This document shows, piece by piece, positions 1 through 5,894 of a stretch of DNA of 13,242 nt (positions are counted from its first letter, which is position 1; the number at the start of each line of letters is the position of its first letter). Source of the stretch: an uncultured Clostridia bacterium (lineage in GTDB: Bacteria; Bacillota; Clostridia; Oscillospirales; Acutalibacteraceae); the NCBI GenBank assembly GCA_946186725.1, contig CAMHOI010000008.1, forward strand, positions 1-13,242. The letters run 5' to 3'. The notes under the pieces were generated by a model that saw nothing but the letters and a program-made list of their open reading frames with translations, was not told the DNA's origin and ran no database searches. The position numbers and the translations under genes are program-made.

Positions 1-157
1 TGTTGTCAGAGACGTAGTTGGTGAAGCTGTGATGGCCGGGCGCGGAGCCGACATCCGCGATGGTGTCGGTGGCGTCGCAGTTGTCGCACTTCGCGGTCTT
101 GGTGCCGTCCACGAGGCAGGTGGCGTTATTGTCGGAGACGTAGTTGGTGAAGCTGTG
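1..157 (-). repeat. 126-bp tandem coding repeat
   Basis: A 27-bp block at 5-31 recurs at 131-157 with one mismatch, giving a period of 126 bp (42 codons). It encodes the HSFTNYVSDN segment of the secreted protein's repeats. The array continues beyond the left edge of the window. Confidence 0.85.
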
Positions 158-739
158 GCCGGTGGGGCCGTCGCCGTCACGGGTCTCGGTGGCGCCGCAG
201 ACGGTGCAGGTGTGGGACTCGACGGCCTTGGTGGTGCAGCCGGCGGGCGTGGTCTCGGACCAGTCGCTCCAGGTGTGGGTGGCGCACTCGACGGTGACGT
301 CGATGGTCTGGGTGAGGTTCTCATGGACGGTGGTGCCGGCCCTGAGGGTAACGGTGACGGAGATGGTGCTCTTGCCGACGTTGGCGCCCTCAACGACGAA
401 CCGGAAATAATCGCCGTTGAAATCGGTGGGGGTCGCGAAAGCGATGGCACCGTTCAGCTTGGTGGTGTTGCCGCCGGAGAGCGTCCCGCCGGTCTTGAGC
501 CACTCGCCGGAGACGAGCGTGACCTTGTTGTCCAGCGTCAGCTGCACGGAACCGGCCGTATCCTGATTCGCGGTGGTGCCGCTCAGGGAGACGGTAATGG
601 TGGTCTGCTCGCCGACCTTGACGGATGTGGCGGAAGCACCGAGAGCCAGAACGCCCTCCGCGCTCGCGGAAATGGCGGCGACGGCGATCAGACTGCAGGT
701 GACAACCAAACACAGGAGCACGGAAACAATTTTCTTCAT
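1..739 (-). CDS. Secreted cohesin-like protein with Cys/His repeats (partial, C-terminus outside window)
   Basis: An open minus-strand frame runs off the left edge, giving 246 visible codons. The ATG at 739 follows an AGGAGG-type site (complement 747-751) at good spacing. Residues 1-27 form a signal peptide (Lys-Lys start, hydrophobic core, Ala-Ser-Ala cleavage site), so export is expected. Residues about 29-151 are Thr/Ser/Val-rich, with alternating beta-strand character like cohesin or related surface beta-sandwich domains; this assignment is from overall pattern only. From residue 155 there are tandem repeats: one 40-residue unit (155-194), one 42-residue unit (195-236) and the start of a third beginning HSFTNYVSDN. 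Each complete unit has Cys-x9-Cys-x2-Cys (C168/178/181 and C208/218/221), suggesting a small zinc-ribbon-like or disulfide module. Such repeats occur in surface proteins of gut Firmicutes; their function is unknown to me. It has its own promoter and faces away from the aldolase terminator, so it is probably a separate transcript. Confidence 0.8.
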   Translation of the reverse strand, partial: MKKIVSVLLCLVVTCSLIAVAAISASAEGVLALGASATSVKVGEQTTITVSLSGTTANQDTAGSVQLTLDNKVTLVSGEWLKTGGTLSGGNTTKLNGAIAFATPTDFNGDYFRFVVEGANVGKSTISVTVTLRAGTTVHENLTQTIDVTVECATHTWSDWSETTPAGCTTKAVESHTCTVCGATETRDGDGPTGHSFTNYVSDNNATCLVDGTKTAKCDNCDATDTIADVGSAPGHHSFTNYVSDN

Positions 740-831
740 GGGAATGCCTCCTTCAAAGATTCGATCCAAATCATACCCCTATGGGCGGCGCCGTAACACG
801 CCCGCACACATAAGGATAAATTCACAGTTTC

Positions 832-860
832 ATTATATCGGCATCGTTTCTAAATGTCAA
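832..860 (-). promoter_or_regulatory. Promoter of the secreted repeat protein
   Basis: Reading the minus strand, a perfect TTGACA (855-860) and a perfect TATAAT (832-837) are separated by 17 bp. The implied 5' untranslated region before the ATG at 739 is about 85 nt. A second TTGACA-like hexamer at 890-895 lacks a well-placed -10. Confidence 0.85.
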
Positions 861-911
861 GAGGTCAAAGCGGGAAAAATCAAGCAATTTGTCAAAAGCC
901 GATGGGGCAAC

Positions 912-941
912 AAAAAAGCGCCTCTCCCGGGAGAGAGGCGC
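912..941 (-). terminator. Intrinsic terminator of fba
   Basis: A 9-bp perfect stem (918-926 with 933-941) encloses a 6-nt loop and is followed on the minus strand by six T (complement of 912-917). It begins about 14 nt after the aldolase stop codon. Confidence 0.9.
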
Positions 942-955
942 CCTGTCAAAAAGGG

Positions 956-1819
956 TTACGCTTTGTCGGCGGAACCGAAAAGCGTGATCTTGTCGCGCAC
1001 CGTCTGCTTGATGACCTCGACGCCGGGGGCGAGAAGCTTGCGGGGGTCAAAGCCCTTGCCCTCGAGATCCTTGCCCGCCTCGATATACTCGCGGGTGGCG
1101 GCGGCGAAGGCGAGCTGGCACTCGGTGTTGACGTTGACCTTGGAGACGCCGAGGGTGATGGCCTTGCGCACCATCTCCTCGGGGATGCCGGAGCCGCCGT
1201 GGAGGACGAGAGGCATCTCGCCGGTGCGCTCCTGGATGGCTGCGAGGGTGTCGAAGGAGAGGCCCTTCCAGTTGGCGGGATACTTGCCGTGGATGTTGCC
1301 GATACCGGCGGCGAGCATGGTGACGCCCAGGTCGGCGATGCGTTTGCACTCGTCGGGGTCGGCGACCTCGCCCCCGCCGACGACGCCGTCCTCTTCCCCG
1401 CCGATGGCGCCGACCTCGGCCTCCAGCGAGACGCCCAGGCGATCGGTCAGGGCGACCAGTTCGCGGGTCTTGGCGATGTTCTCCTCGATGGGATAATGGG
1501 AACCGTCGAACATGACGGAGGAGAAGCCCGCGTCGATGCACTTGAGCGCGGCCTCATAACTGCCGTGGTCAAGGTGGAGGGCGACGGGCACGGTGATGCC
1601 CAGCTCATAGATCATGGCGTTGACCATGCCGACGACGGTGGTGTAGCCGCACATATACTTGCCGGCGCCCTCAGAAACGCCGAGAATGACGGGAGAATTC
1701 ATTTCCTGCGCGGTAAGGAGGATGGCCTTGGTCCACTCAAGGTTGTTGATATTGAACTGGCCGACGGCGTAATGGCCGGCCTTGGCCTTTTGGAGCATTT
1801 CTTTGGCGGAGACTAACAT
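956..1819 (-). CDS. fba: Class II fructose-1,6-bisphosphate aldolase
   Basis: 287 residues, the normal length for the FbaA/class II family, which cleaves fructose-1,6-bisphosphate into dihydroxyacetone phosphate and glyceraldehyde 3-phosphate in cytosolic glycolysis, and works in reverse in gluconeogenesis. Seen in sequence: the LHLDHG motif (H82, catalytic D84, H85), a SLEAEVG stretch (E133), the second zinc histidine in IHGKY (H178), the third in LHGGSG (H207), and the substrate-binding NVNT loop near 229-232. The ATG at 1819 follows an AAAGGGG ribosome site. It has its own promoter and terminator, so it is monocistronic. Tagatose-bisphosphate and other class II aldolases are close relatives, but the motif set and stand-alone context fit the glycolytic enzyme best. 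Confidence 0.95.
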   Translation of the reverse strand: MLVSAKEMLQKAKAGHYAVGQFNINNLEWTKAILLTAQEMNSPVILGVSEGAGKYMCGYTTVVGMVNAMIYELGITVPVALHLDHGSYEAALKCIDAGFSSVMFDGSHYPIEENIAKTRELVALTDRLGVSLEAEVGAIGGEEDGVVGGGEVADPDECKRIADLGVTMLAAGIGNIHGKYPANWKGLSFDTLAAIQERTGEMPLVLHGGSGIPEEMVRKAITLGVSKVNVNTECQLAFAAATREYIEAGKDLEGKGFDPRKLLAPGVEVIKQTVRDKITLFGSADKA

Positions 1820-1863
1820 GGTACACGACCCCTTTACTAAATATGGTGGTTTTCGCTGTATGT

Positions 1864-1892
1864 ATTATACTATAGGTGGGCGGGATAGTCAA
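1864..1892 (-). promoter_or_regulatory. Promoter of fba
   Basis: On the minus strand, TTGACT (complement of 1887-1892), a 17-bp spacer and a perfect TATAAT (complement of 1864-1869). It lies between the CobW-operon terminator and the fba start, so fba has an independent promoter. Confidence 0.85.
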
Positions 1893-1901
1893 GTCAAAAC
1901 G

Positions 1902-1931
1902 AAAAAATCGCCCCGCGGAAAACGGGGCGAT
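1902..1931 (-). terminator. Intrinsic terminator of the CobW operon
   Basis: A 9-bp stem, 1907-1915 with 1923-1931, has a 7-nt loop and six T on the minus strand (complement of 1902-1907). It sits a few bases after the stop codon of the 1936-2877 gene. Confidence 0.9.
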
Positions 1932-1935
1932 CCTC

Positions 1936-2877
1936 TCAATAGAAGGTGGCGACGGGGTCGTCGGGCTGAACGGCCGGGGCCAGCTCTCTGACGTGCAGAA
2001 CGGGGCCGACGCCGCGGTAGGCGGTATGCTTCTCCATGGCAAAATCGGCGGTAACGGTCACCCAGTCGCGGGTGTGAAGCTGATCGGCGCCCGCCCAGAG
2101 TGCGACCACGCCGCCGTACTGGATGTCCTCCACGCAGCAGGTCATGATGTGACGGCCGACAATGAAGGTGCCTTTCGGCAGCTTGCCGTCGGCGGCGACG
2201 ATCCCCTTGAAGCGGAGGGTCTTGCCGACATACTTCTGCGGCTCCTCGTTCATGTCGCGGAACCAGAGGGCGTAGTCTCTGTCCTCGATCTCAACGACCG
2301 GGGCGTCGAGATCGAAGGGCAGCGGGTCCTCGACGTCGTCGTACTCGACGTGACCGTCGGCATACTCATAGGCGATGTCGCACCGGCGGGAGACCGAGCG
2401 CACGATCTTATGCAGCGGCTCCTTGTCAAGGTCGGCGGGGCAGCGGTTGAAGACGATCAGCTCGGCGCCCTGGAGCTTGTCCACGACGAGAGAGCGCATG
2501 TTGGCGTTGAAGGCCGCGAAGGTGGTCGCCTCCGCGAAGCACATCTCCTGATAGACGTTCCAGTTGTCGGGCAGAGCGTTGAAGAAGGCGGAAAGCTGCC
2601 ACATGCCGTTGTACTCGACAACGACGCGCTGTGCGCGGGTGCGCTTCTGCAGGGCCGAGAGACGGTCGGGCGTGAACCAGTCGGGCTCCTCCACGACGTG
2701 GAGGGTGACGTTGTGCCCGGAAAAGTTCTCGGGGACGTACTCCTCCTCCCCTTCCTCGCAGAGCAGAAGAAGGGTGCGCTCGCCCTTGTTGAAGCGTTCA
2801 TCCTCCAGCGTTTCCTGAATGAAGCGGGTCTTGCCCGCGTCAAGAAAGCCGGTGAAGAGGTAGACGGGGATCTCCAT
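1936..2877 (-). CDS. CobW-like GTPase fused to a YcgQ/TIGR03943-like C-terminal domain
   Basis: 313 residues; the ATG at 2877 has a strong AAGGAGG site in the 11-nt gap after the upstream CobW gene, so the two form one operon. The N-terminal half is a COG0523-type P-loop domain: Walker A GFLDAGKT at 10-17 and an EYNG segment (88-91) where relatives have EPSG. The guanine-specificity motif appears degenerate (NRCPAD, 144-149). The GCxCC metal site that marks COG0523 metallochaperones is absent. Residues about 213-300 resemble the C-terminal domain of YcgQ/TIGR03943 proteins: a KYVGKTLRFKG start, a GTFIVGRHIMTCC segment with C247-C248, then beta-rich sequence. Family knowledge links COG0523 proteins to zinc, cobalt or nickel delivery. 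A role as partner of the upstream CobW protein is inference. Confidence 0.8.
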   Translation of the reverse strand: MEIPVYLFTGFLDAGKTRFIQETLEDERFNKGERTLLLLCEEGEEEYVPENFSGHNVTLHVVEEPDWFTPDRLSALQKRTRAQRVVVEYNGMWQLSAFFNALPDNWNVYQEMCFAEATTFAAFNANMRSLVVDKLQGAELIVFNRCPADLDKEPLHKIVRSVSRRCDIAYEYADGHVEYDDVEDPLPFDLDAPVVEIEDRDYALWFRDMNEEPQKYVGKTLRFKGIVAADGKLPKGTFIVGRHIMTCCVEDIQYGGVVALWAGADQLHTRDWVTVTADFAMEKHTAYRGVGPVLHVRELAPAVQPDDPVATFY

Positions 2878-2888
2878 GGAGGGCCTCC

Positions 2889-3905
2889 TTACAGGCCGAA
2901 GAGGGCGGCGAGCGCGCTCTCCTTGAGATCGGAGCCGATGACGCAGAGCCGGCCGGTCACCGCGGCGGGGCCGGTGCGCACGTCGGGCTCGCCCGGCACA
3001 TAGTCAAAGTGGATCCAGCCGCCGTTTTGCCCGGCGACAATGCCCTTGCAGCGAAGGACCGAGGAGTCGTCCATGGCCAGGAGGGCTTGGGCCATTTCTT
3101 CATGAGTGAACACGCGGGTGGTCTCCCGTCCCCAGGAAGAGAAGACCTCGTCGGCGTGATGGTGATGCTCATGGTCGTGGTCATGGCAGCCGCAGGTGCA
3201 ATCGGCGGGGTGATCGTGATGCTCGTGCTCATGACCGTGGTCGTGGTCGTGATCGTGGTCGTGATGGTGATGCTCATGGTCTTCCAGCTCGCGCAGGCGG
3301 ATGGCGAGCGTATCGGTGTTCTCCATGGCGGCGAGCAGAGCGGCCCCGTCCAACTGATCCCAGGGGGTGGTTACCAGGGGGGCGTCGGCGTTGAGGGAGC
3401 GCACGCGATCGACGGCGTCAGCCAGCTTTTCGGGCGAGAGCCCGTCGGTATGGCTGAACACGACGGCGCCGGCGTTTTCGATCTGATTGTTGAAGAACTC
3501 GCCGAAGTTCTTCATATAGATCCTGCACTTGTTGGCGTCGACGACGGCGGTGAAGGAGTTGAGGACAACGTCCTCCCGCTGAAGTCCCTTGACGGCACGG
3601 ATGACGTCGGAAAGCTTACCCACGCCGGAGGGCTCGATGAGGACGCGGTCGGGCGCGTACTCGTCCAGCACCCGGTCGAGCGCCTTGGCGAAGTCGCCGA
3701 CCAAACTGCAGCAGATGCAGCCGGAGTTCATCTCGGTAATATTGACGCCCGCCTCCTGCAGGAAGCCGCCGTCCACGCCGATCTCGCCGAATTCGTTTTC
3801 GATGAGGACAAGCTTCTGCCCCTGCAGGGCCTCGGCGATCAGCTTCTTGATGAGGGTGGTCTTGCCGGCGCCGAGAAAGCCGGAGACGATGTCGATCTTG
3901 GTCAT
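2889..3905 (-). CDS. CobW/COG0523 GTPase metallochaperone with His-rich insert
   Basis: 338 residues from the ATG at 3905, which has an AAGGAG site just upstream; an upstream in-frame ATG at 4055 would start before the promoter and was rejected. Visible motifs: Walker A GFLGAGKT (9-16), the diagnostic GCICC metal-binding motif (62-66), EPSG (91-94), and SHTD (151-154) in the place of NKxD. Residues 210-250 are an extreme metal-binding insert: 21 His in 41 residues alternating with Asp/Glu, plus CTCGC at 236-240. A CobW C-terminal domain follows (about 252-338). These cytosolic GTPases hand divalent metal, often zinc, to target proteins; the metal here cannot be read from sequence. It is the first gene of a two-gene operon and diverges from the Fe-S carrier gene at 4027. 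Confidence 0.93.
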   Translation of the reverse strand: MTKIDIVSGFLGAGKTTLIKKLIAEALQGQKLVLIENEFGEIGVDGGFLQEAGVNITEMNSGCICCSLVGDFAKALDRVLDEYAPDRVLIEPSGVGKLSDVIRAVKGLQREDVVLNSFTAVVDANKCRIYMKNFGEFFNNQIENAGAVVFSHTDGLSPEKLADAVDRVRSLNADAPLVTTPWDQLDGAALLAAMENTDTLAIRLRELEDHEHHHHDHDHDHDHGHEHEHHDHPADCTCGCHDHDHEHHHHADEVFSSWGRETTRVFTHEEMAQALLAMDDSSVLRCKGIVAGQNGGWIHFDYVPGEPDVRTGPAAVTGRLCVIGSDLKESALAALFGL

Positions 3906-3923
3906 GGGTAAGGATCTCCTTTT

Positions 3924-3946
3924 CGTTACATTTATAACGGAGTTAT
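3924..3946. promoter_or_regulatory. Candidate operator of overlapping GTTA/TAAC half-sites
   Basis: Three alternating half-sites occur between the CobW start and its -10: CGTTA (3924-3928), TAACG (3935-3939) and GTTAT (3942-3946). They form two overlapping inverted repeats: CGTTA-6-TAACG, and ATAAC-GGA-GTTAT (3934-3946). The latter overlaps the -10 element. Position and symmetry suit a repressor site, for example for a metal-responsive regulator; the regulator is unknown. Confidence 0.4.
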
Positions 3947-3973
3947 TATACCACGGTCTTCCCGGGGTTGCAA
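3945..3973 (-). promoter_or_regulatory. Promoter of the CobW operon
   Basis: On the minus strand, TTGCAA (3968-3973), a 17-bp spacer and a perfect TATAAT (complement of 3945-3950). The -35 hexamer is self-complementary and also serves the divergent promoter. Confidence 0.8.
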
Positions 3974-3996
3974 GAGGGGAAGAAAAGTGGTATACT
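3968..3996 (+). promoter_or_regulatory. Promoter of the Mrp-type ATPase operon
   Basis: TTGCAA (3968-3973), a 17-bp spacer (3974-3990) and TATACT (3991-3996) on the plus strand. The -35 is the same palindromic hexamer used in the opposite direction by the CobW operon. Confidence 0.8.
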
Positions 3997-4026
3997 GTTC
4001 GGGTAGTATATGAAGGAGTGAATCTT

Positions 4027-4854
4027 ATGAGCGATTGCACCCACGACTGCTCCACCTGCGGGCAGGACTGTGCTTCCCGTCAGCCGGAGAGCATGGTCGA
4101 AGCACCCAACGCCATGTCCCACATCCGCCGCGTCGTCGCCGTCGTCAGCGGAAAGGGAGGCGTGGGCAAGAGTCTGGTCACCTCCCTGCTGGCGGTGCTT
4201 GCCAACCGCAAGGGACAGAAGGTCGGCATCCTCGACGCCGACGTGACCGGCCCCTCCATCCCCAAGGCCTTCGGCATCACCGAGCGGGCCAAGGGAAGCG
4301 ACCTGGGCATTTTCCCCGCCGTGAGCAAGAAGGGCGTTAAGATCATGTCCGTCAACCTCCTGCTCGAGCACGACACCGATCCCGTCGTCTGGCGCGGGCC
4401 CGTCATCGCGGGCACGGTCAAGCAGTTCTGGACCGACGTGGTGTGGGAGGACGTGGATTACCTCTTCGTCGATATGCCGCCCGGAACGGGCGACGTGCCG
4501 CTGACGGTGTTCCAGTCCCTGCCGGTGGACGGCATCGTGATCGTCACCTCGCCGCAGGAGCTGGTCTCCATGATCGTGGAGAAGGCGGTCAACATGGCCA
4601 AGCTGATGAACGTGCCCATCCTGGGCGTGGTGGAGAACATGTCCTACTTCGAGTGCCCCGACTGCGGCAAAGAGCACGCCATCTTCGGCGAGAGCCACAT
4701 CGAAGAGATCGCCGGGCGGCTGGGCATCCCTCACGTCGCCCGTCTGCCCATTGACCCCGCGCTGGCGCGCGTGTGCGATCAGGGGCTGGTCGAGCTCTTC
4801 GAGGGCGACTGGCTGGACGATCTGTCCGACGCCGTTGAGGAAGAGCTGAAATGA
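4027..4854 (+). CDS. Mrp/NBP35-type iron-sulfur cluster carrier ATPase
   Basis: 275 residues from the ATG at 4027, which has an AGGAG site 8 nt upstream and a promoter just before it; longer in-frame starts lie inside the divergent gene. The N-terminus carries four cysteines (C4, C8, C11, C15), as in NBP35-like members. A deviant Walker A, GKGGVGKS, lies at 42-49; DMPPGTGD (149-156) is the Mrp-family Walker B region. ECPDC (C210, C213) is the conserved CxxC that holds the bridging Fe-S cluster at the dimer interface. By family, it assembles or transfers Fe-S clusters to apo-proteins in the cytosol. Its stop overlaps the next start (ATGA), so translation is probably coupled. Facing a CobW operon suggests shared metal-trafficking control, which is inference. 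The bacterial names apbC/mrp apply loosely. Confidence 0.94.
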   Translation: MSDCTHDCSTCGQDCASRQPESMVEAPNAMSHIRRVVAVVSGKGGVGKSLVTSLLAVLANRKGQKVGILDADVTGPSIPKAFGITERAKGSDLGIFPAVSKKGVKIMSVNLLLEHDTDPVVWRGPVIAGTVKQFWTDVVWEDVDYLFVDMPPGTGDVPLTVFQSLPVDGIVIVTSPQELVSMIVEKAVNMAKLMNVPILGVVENMSYFECPDCGKEHAIFGESHIEEIAGRLGIPHVARLPIDPALARVCDQGLVELFEGDWLDDLSDAVEEELK

Positions 4855-5303
4855 CCCATCCCGAGCGCGCCCGCGAGCTGTTTTTGCAGGGCTACAACTG
4901 CTCTCAGGCGGTGGTTCTGGCCTTCTGCGACGTCACCGGGCTGGACGAGCAGACCGCTCTGCGGCTGTCCTCCTCCTTTGGGGGCGGCATGGGCCGCCTG
5001 CGCGAGGTCTGCGGCACCGCGAGCGGGATGTTCCTGGTGGCGGGCTGTCTTTGGGGCCCGACCGATCCCGCCGACCGCGCGGCCAAGGCCGAGCACTACG
5101 CCCTCATTCAGGAGATGGCGCGCCGCTTCCGCGAGCGCAGCGGCGGCTCCATCGTCTGCCGCGAGCTTCTCGGGGCGGCGGGGCGCGATCACGCTCCCGT
5201 CCCGACCGAGCGCACACCCGAATTCTACCGGAAGCGGCCCTGCGTGCAGCTGGTGAGCAACGCGGCGGAGATCCTGGACGAGATCCTTGCGGAAAAACGG
5301 TAA
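4851..5303 (+). CDS. C_GCAxxG_C_C family protein
   Basis: 150 residues, starting in a 4-nt ATGA overlap with the Mrp-type gene. The signature pattern of this anaerobe-associated family is present: YNCSQAV with C17, the glycine-rich FGGGMGRLREVCGTASG segment with C54, then C103 (IVCREL) and C131 (RPCVQLV). Further cysteines are at 26 and 66. No signal peptide or membrane segment is seen. The conserved cysteines suggest a redox-active or metal/cluster-binding protein, but the biochemical role is unknown. Its coupling to an Fe-S carrier gene makes a cluster-containing protein, or a client of the carrier, a reasonable inference. A terminator follows the stop codon directly. Confidence 0.9.
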   Translation: MTHPERARELFLQGYNCSQAVVLAFCDVTGLDEQTALRLSSSFGGGMGRLREVCGTASGMFLVAGCLWGPTDPADRAAKAEHYALIQEMARRFRERSGGSIVCRELLGAAGRDHAPVPTERTPEFYRKRPCVQLVSNAAEILDEILAEKR

Positions 5304-5340
5304 AAAAGCCGGCCCTTTTTATGCGAAAGGGCCGGTTTTT
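5304..5340 (+). terminator. Intrinsic terminator after the C_GCAxxG_C_C gene
   Basis: A 10-bp stem (5309-5318 with 5326-5335) encloses a 7-nt loop and is followed by TTTTT (5336-5340). An A-run on the left side would also allow some function in reverse. Confidence 0.9.
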
Positions 5341-5374
5341 CGACCGGTCGGCGTCCTTTTTCGACCGCTTGGCG
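5336..5374 (+). promoter_or_regulatory. Candidate LytTR operator: two direct repeats 21 bp apart
   Basis: TTTTTCGACCGGTCGGCG (5336-5353) and TTTTTCGACCGCTTGGCG (5357-5374) match at 16 of 18 positions and start exactly 21 bp apart, that is two helical turns. They end 8 bp before the -35 of the lytTR gene. LytTR proteins such as AgrA bind paired direct repeats with this period, so an autoregulatory site is likely. The T-run of the first copy is also the U-tract of the preceding terminator. Confidence 0.6.
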
Positions 5375-5382
5375 CACACCCC

Positions 5383-5411
5383 TTTACAAACTGCGAAGAG
5401 CGCGCTATTCT
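5383..5411 (+). promoter_or_regulatory. Promoter of the lytTR operon
   Basis: TTTACA (5383-5388), a 17-bp spacer and TATTCT (5406-5411). The predicted transcript start leaves a very short leader before the ATG at 5436. Confidence 0.7.
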
Positions 5412-5435
5412 TGAGACAGCAAGGGAGGGCGAGAC

Positions 5436-5894
5436 ATGAAGCTGCGCGTGGAGATCGACCCCGACGGGCCCGAAGAGGTCCTCATACGCGCCCGGCAGCT
5501 GGACGACGGCGTGCGGTCGATCCAGGAGGCCGTCGACCGCGTTCTGCGCGGCGAGGGCGAGATCGCCGTCCGCCGGGGGAACGAGGAGTGCTTCCTGTCC
5601 TGCCGCGAGGTGCTCTTCTTCGAGACCGGAGAGAGCCGCGTGTGGGCGCACACCGCGGGTGAGGTTTTCCTCTGCCCGATGCGGCTGCACGAGCTGATTG
5701 GGCGACTCCCCCGCTGCTTCGTCCGGGCGTCCAAAAGCTGTCTGATCAACACGAGCGCTGTGCGTTCCCTCTCCCGCTCCCCCACCGGGGTGGGACGCGC
5801 GACCTTTGTCACCGGCAGTAAGGTCGCCTATATCTCCCGTGCCTACTACAACGCCGTGCGCGACACCATTCAAGAAACGAGGTTTGCCAAATGA
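5436..5894 (+). CDS. LytTR-type DNA-binding regulator
   Basis: 152 residues; the ATG at 5436 follows an AAGGGAGG site. Residues about 45-147 form a LytTR domain: a strand-rich start (EIAVRRGNEECFLSCREVLFFE region), a central HELIGRLPRCFVRASKSCLIN region with the family-typical F-x-R-x-S-K-S-x-L-I-N pattern (95-105), and a final strand/helix around SKVAYISRAYYNAV. The N-terminal 40 residues are short and polar, and there is no receiver domain, so it is a stand-alone DNA-binding protein rather than a two-component response regulator. It is ATGA-coupled to a LiaF-like membrane protein, an arrangement in which the membrane protein often controls the regulator (inference). Paired repeats just upstream of its promoter suggest autoregulation. 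Confidence 0.9.
   Translation: MKLRVEIDPDGPEEVLIRARQLDDGVRSIQEAVDRVLRGEGEIAVRRGNEECFLSCREVLFFETGESRVWAHTAGEVFLCPMRLHELIGRLPRCFVRASKSCLINTSAVRSLSRSPTGVGRATFVTGSKVAYISRAYYNAVRDTIQETRFAK

Noticed and set aside
3156..3290. Short GTGGTC/ATGGTG-type DNA repeats suggestive of a repeat array or CRISPR
   Set aside because: They are codon-level repeats encoding the His/Asp-rich insert of the CobW protein; there are no regular spacers or fixed repeat length.
1876..3911. Long plus-strand open frames opposite the aldolase and CobW genes
   Set aside because: They are antisense shadows in GC-rich DNA: low-complexity Gly/Val/Asp-rich products, no ribosome sites, and the minus-strand frames carry clear family motifs.
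3906..4055. N-terminal extension of the CobW protein to an ATG at 4055
   Set aside because: It would begin upstream of the operon's own promoter and inside the divergent gene's 5' end; the ATG at 3905 has a good ribosome site and directly precedes the P-loop domain.
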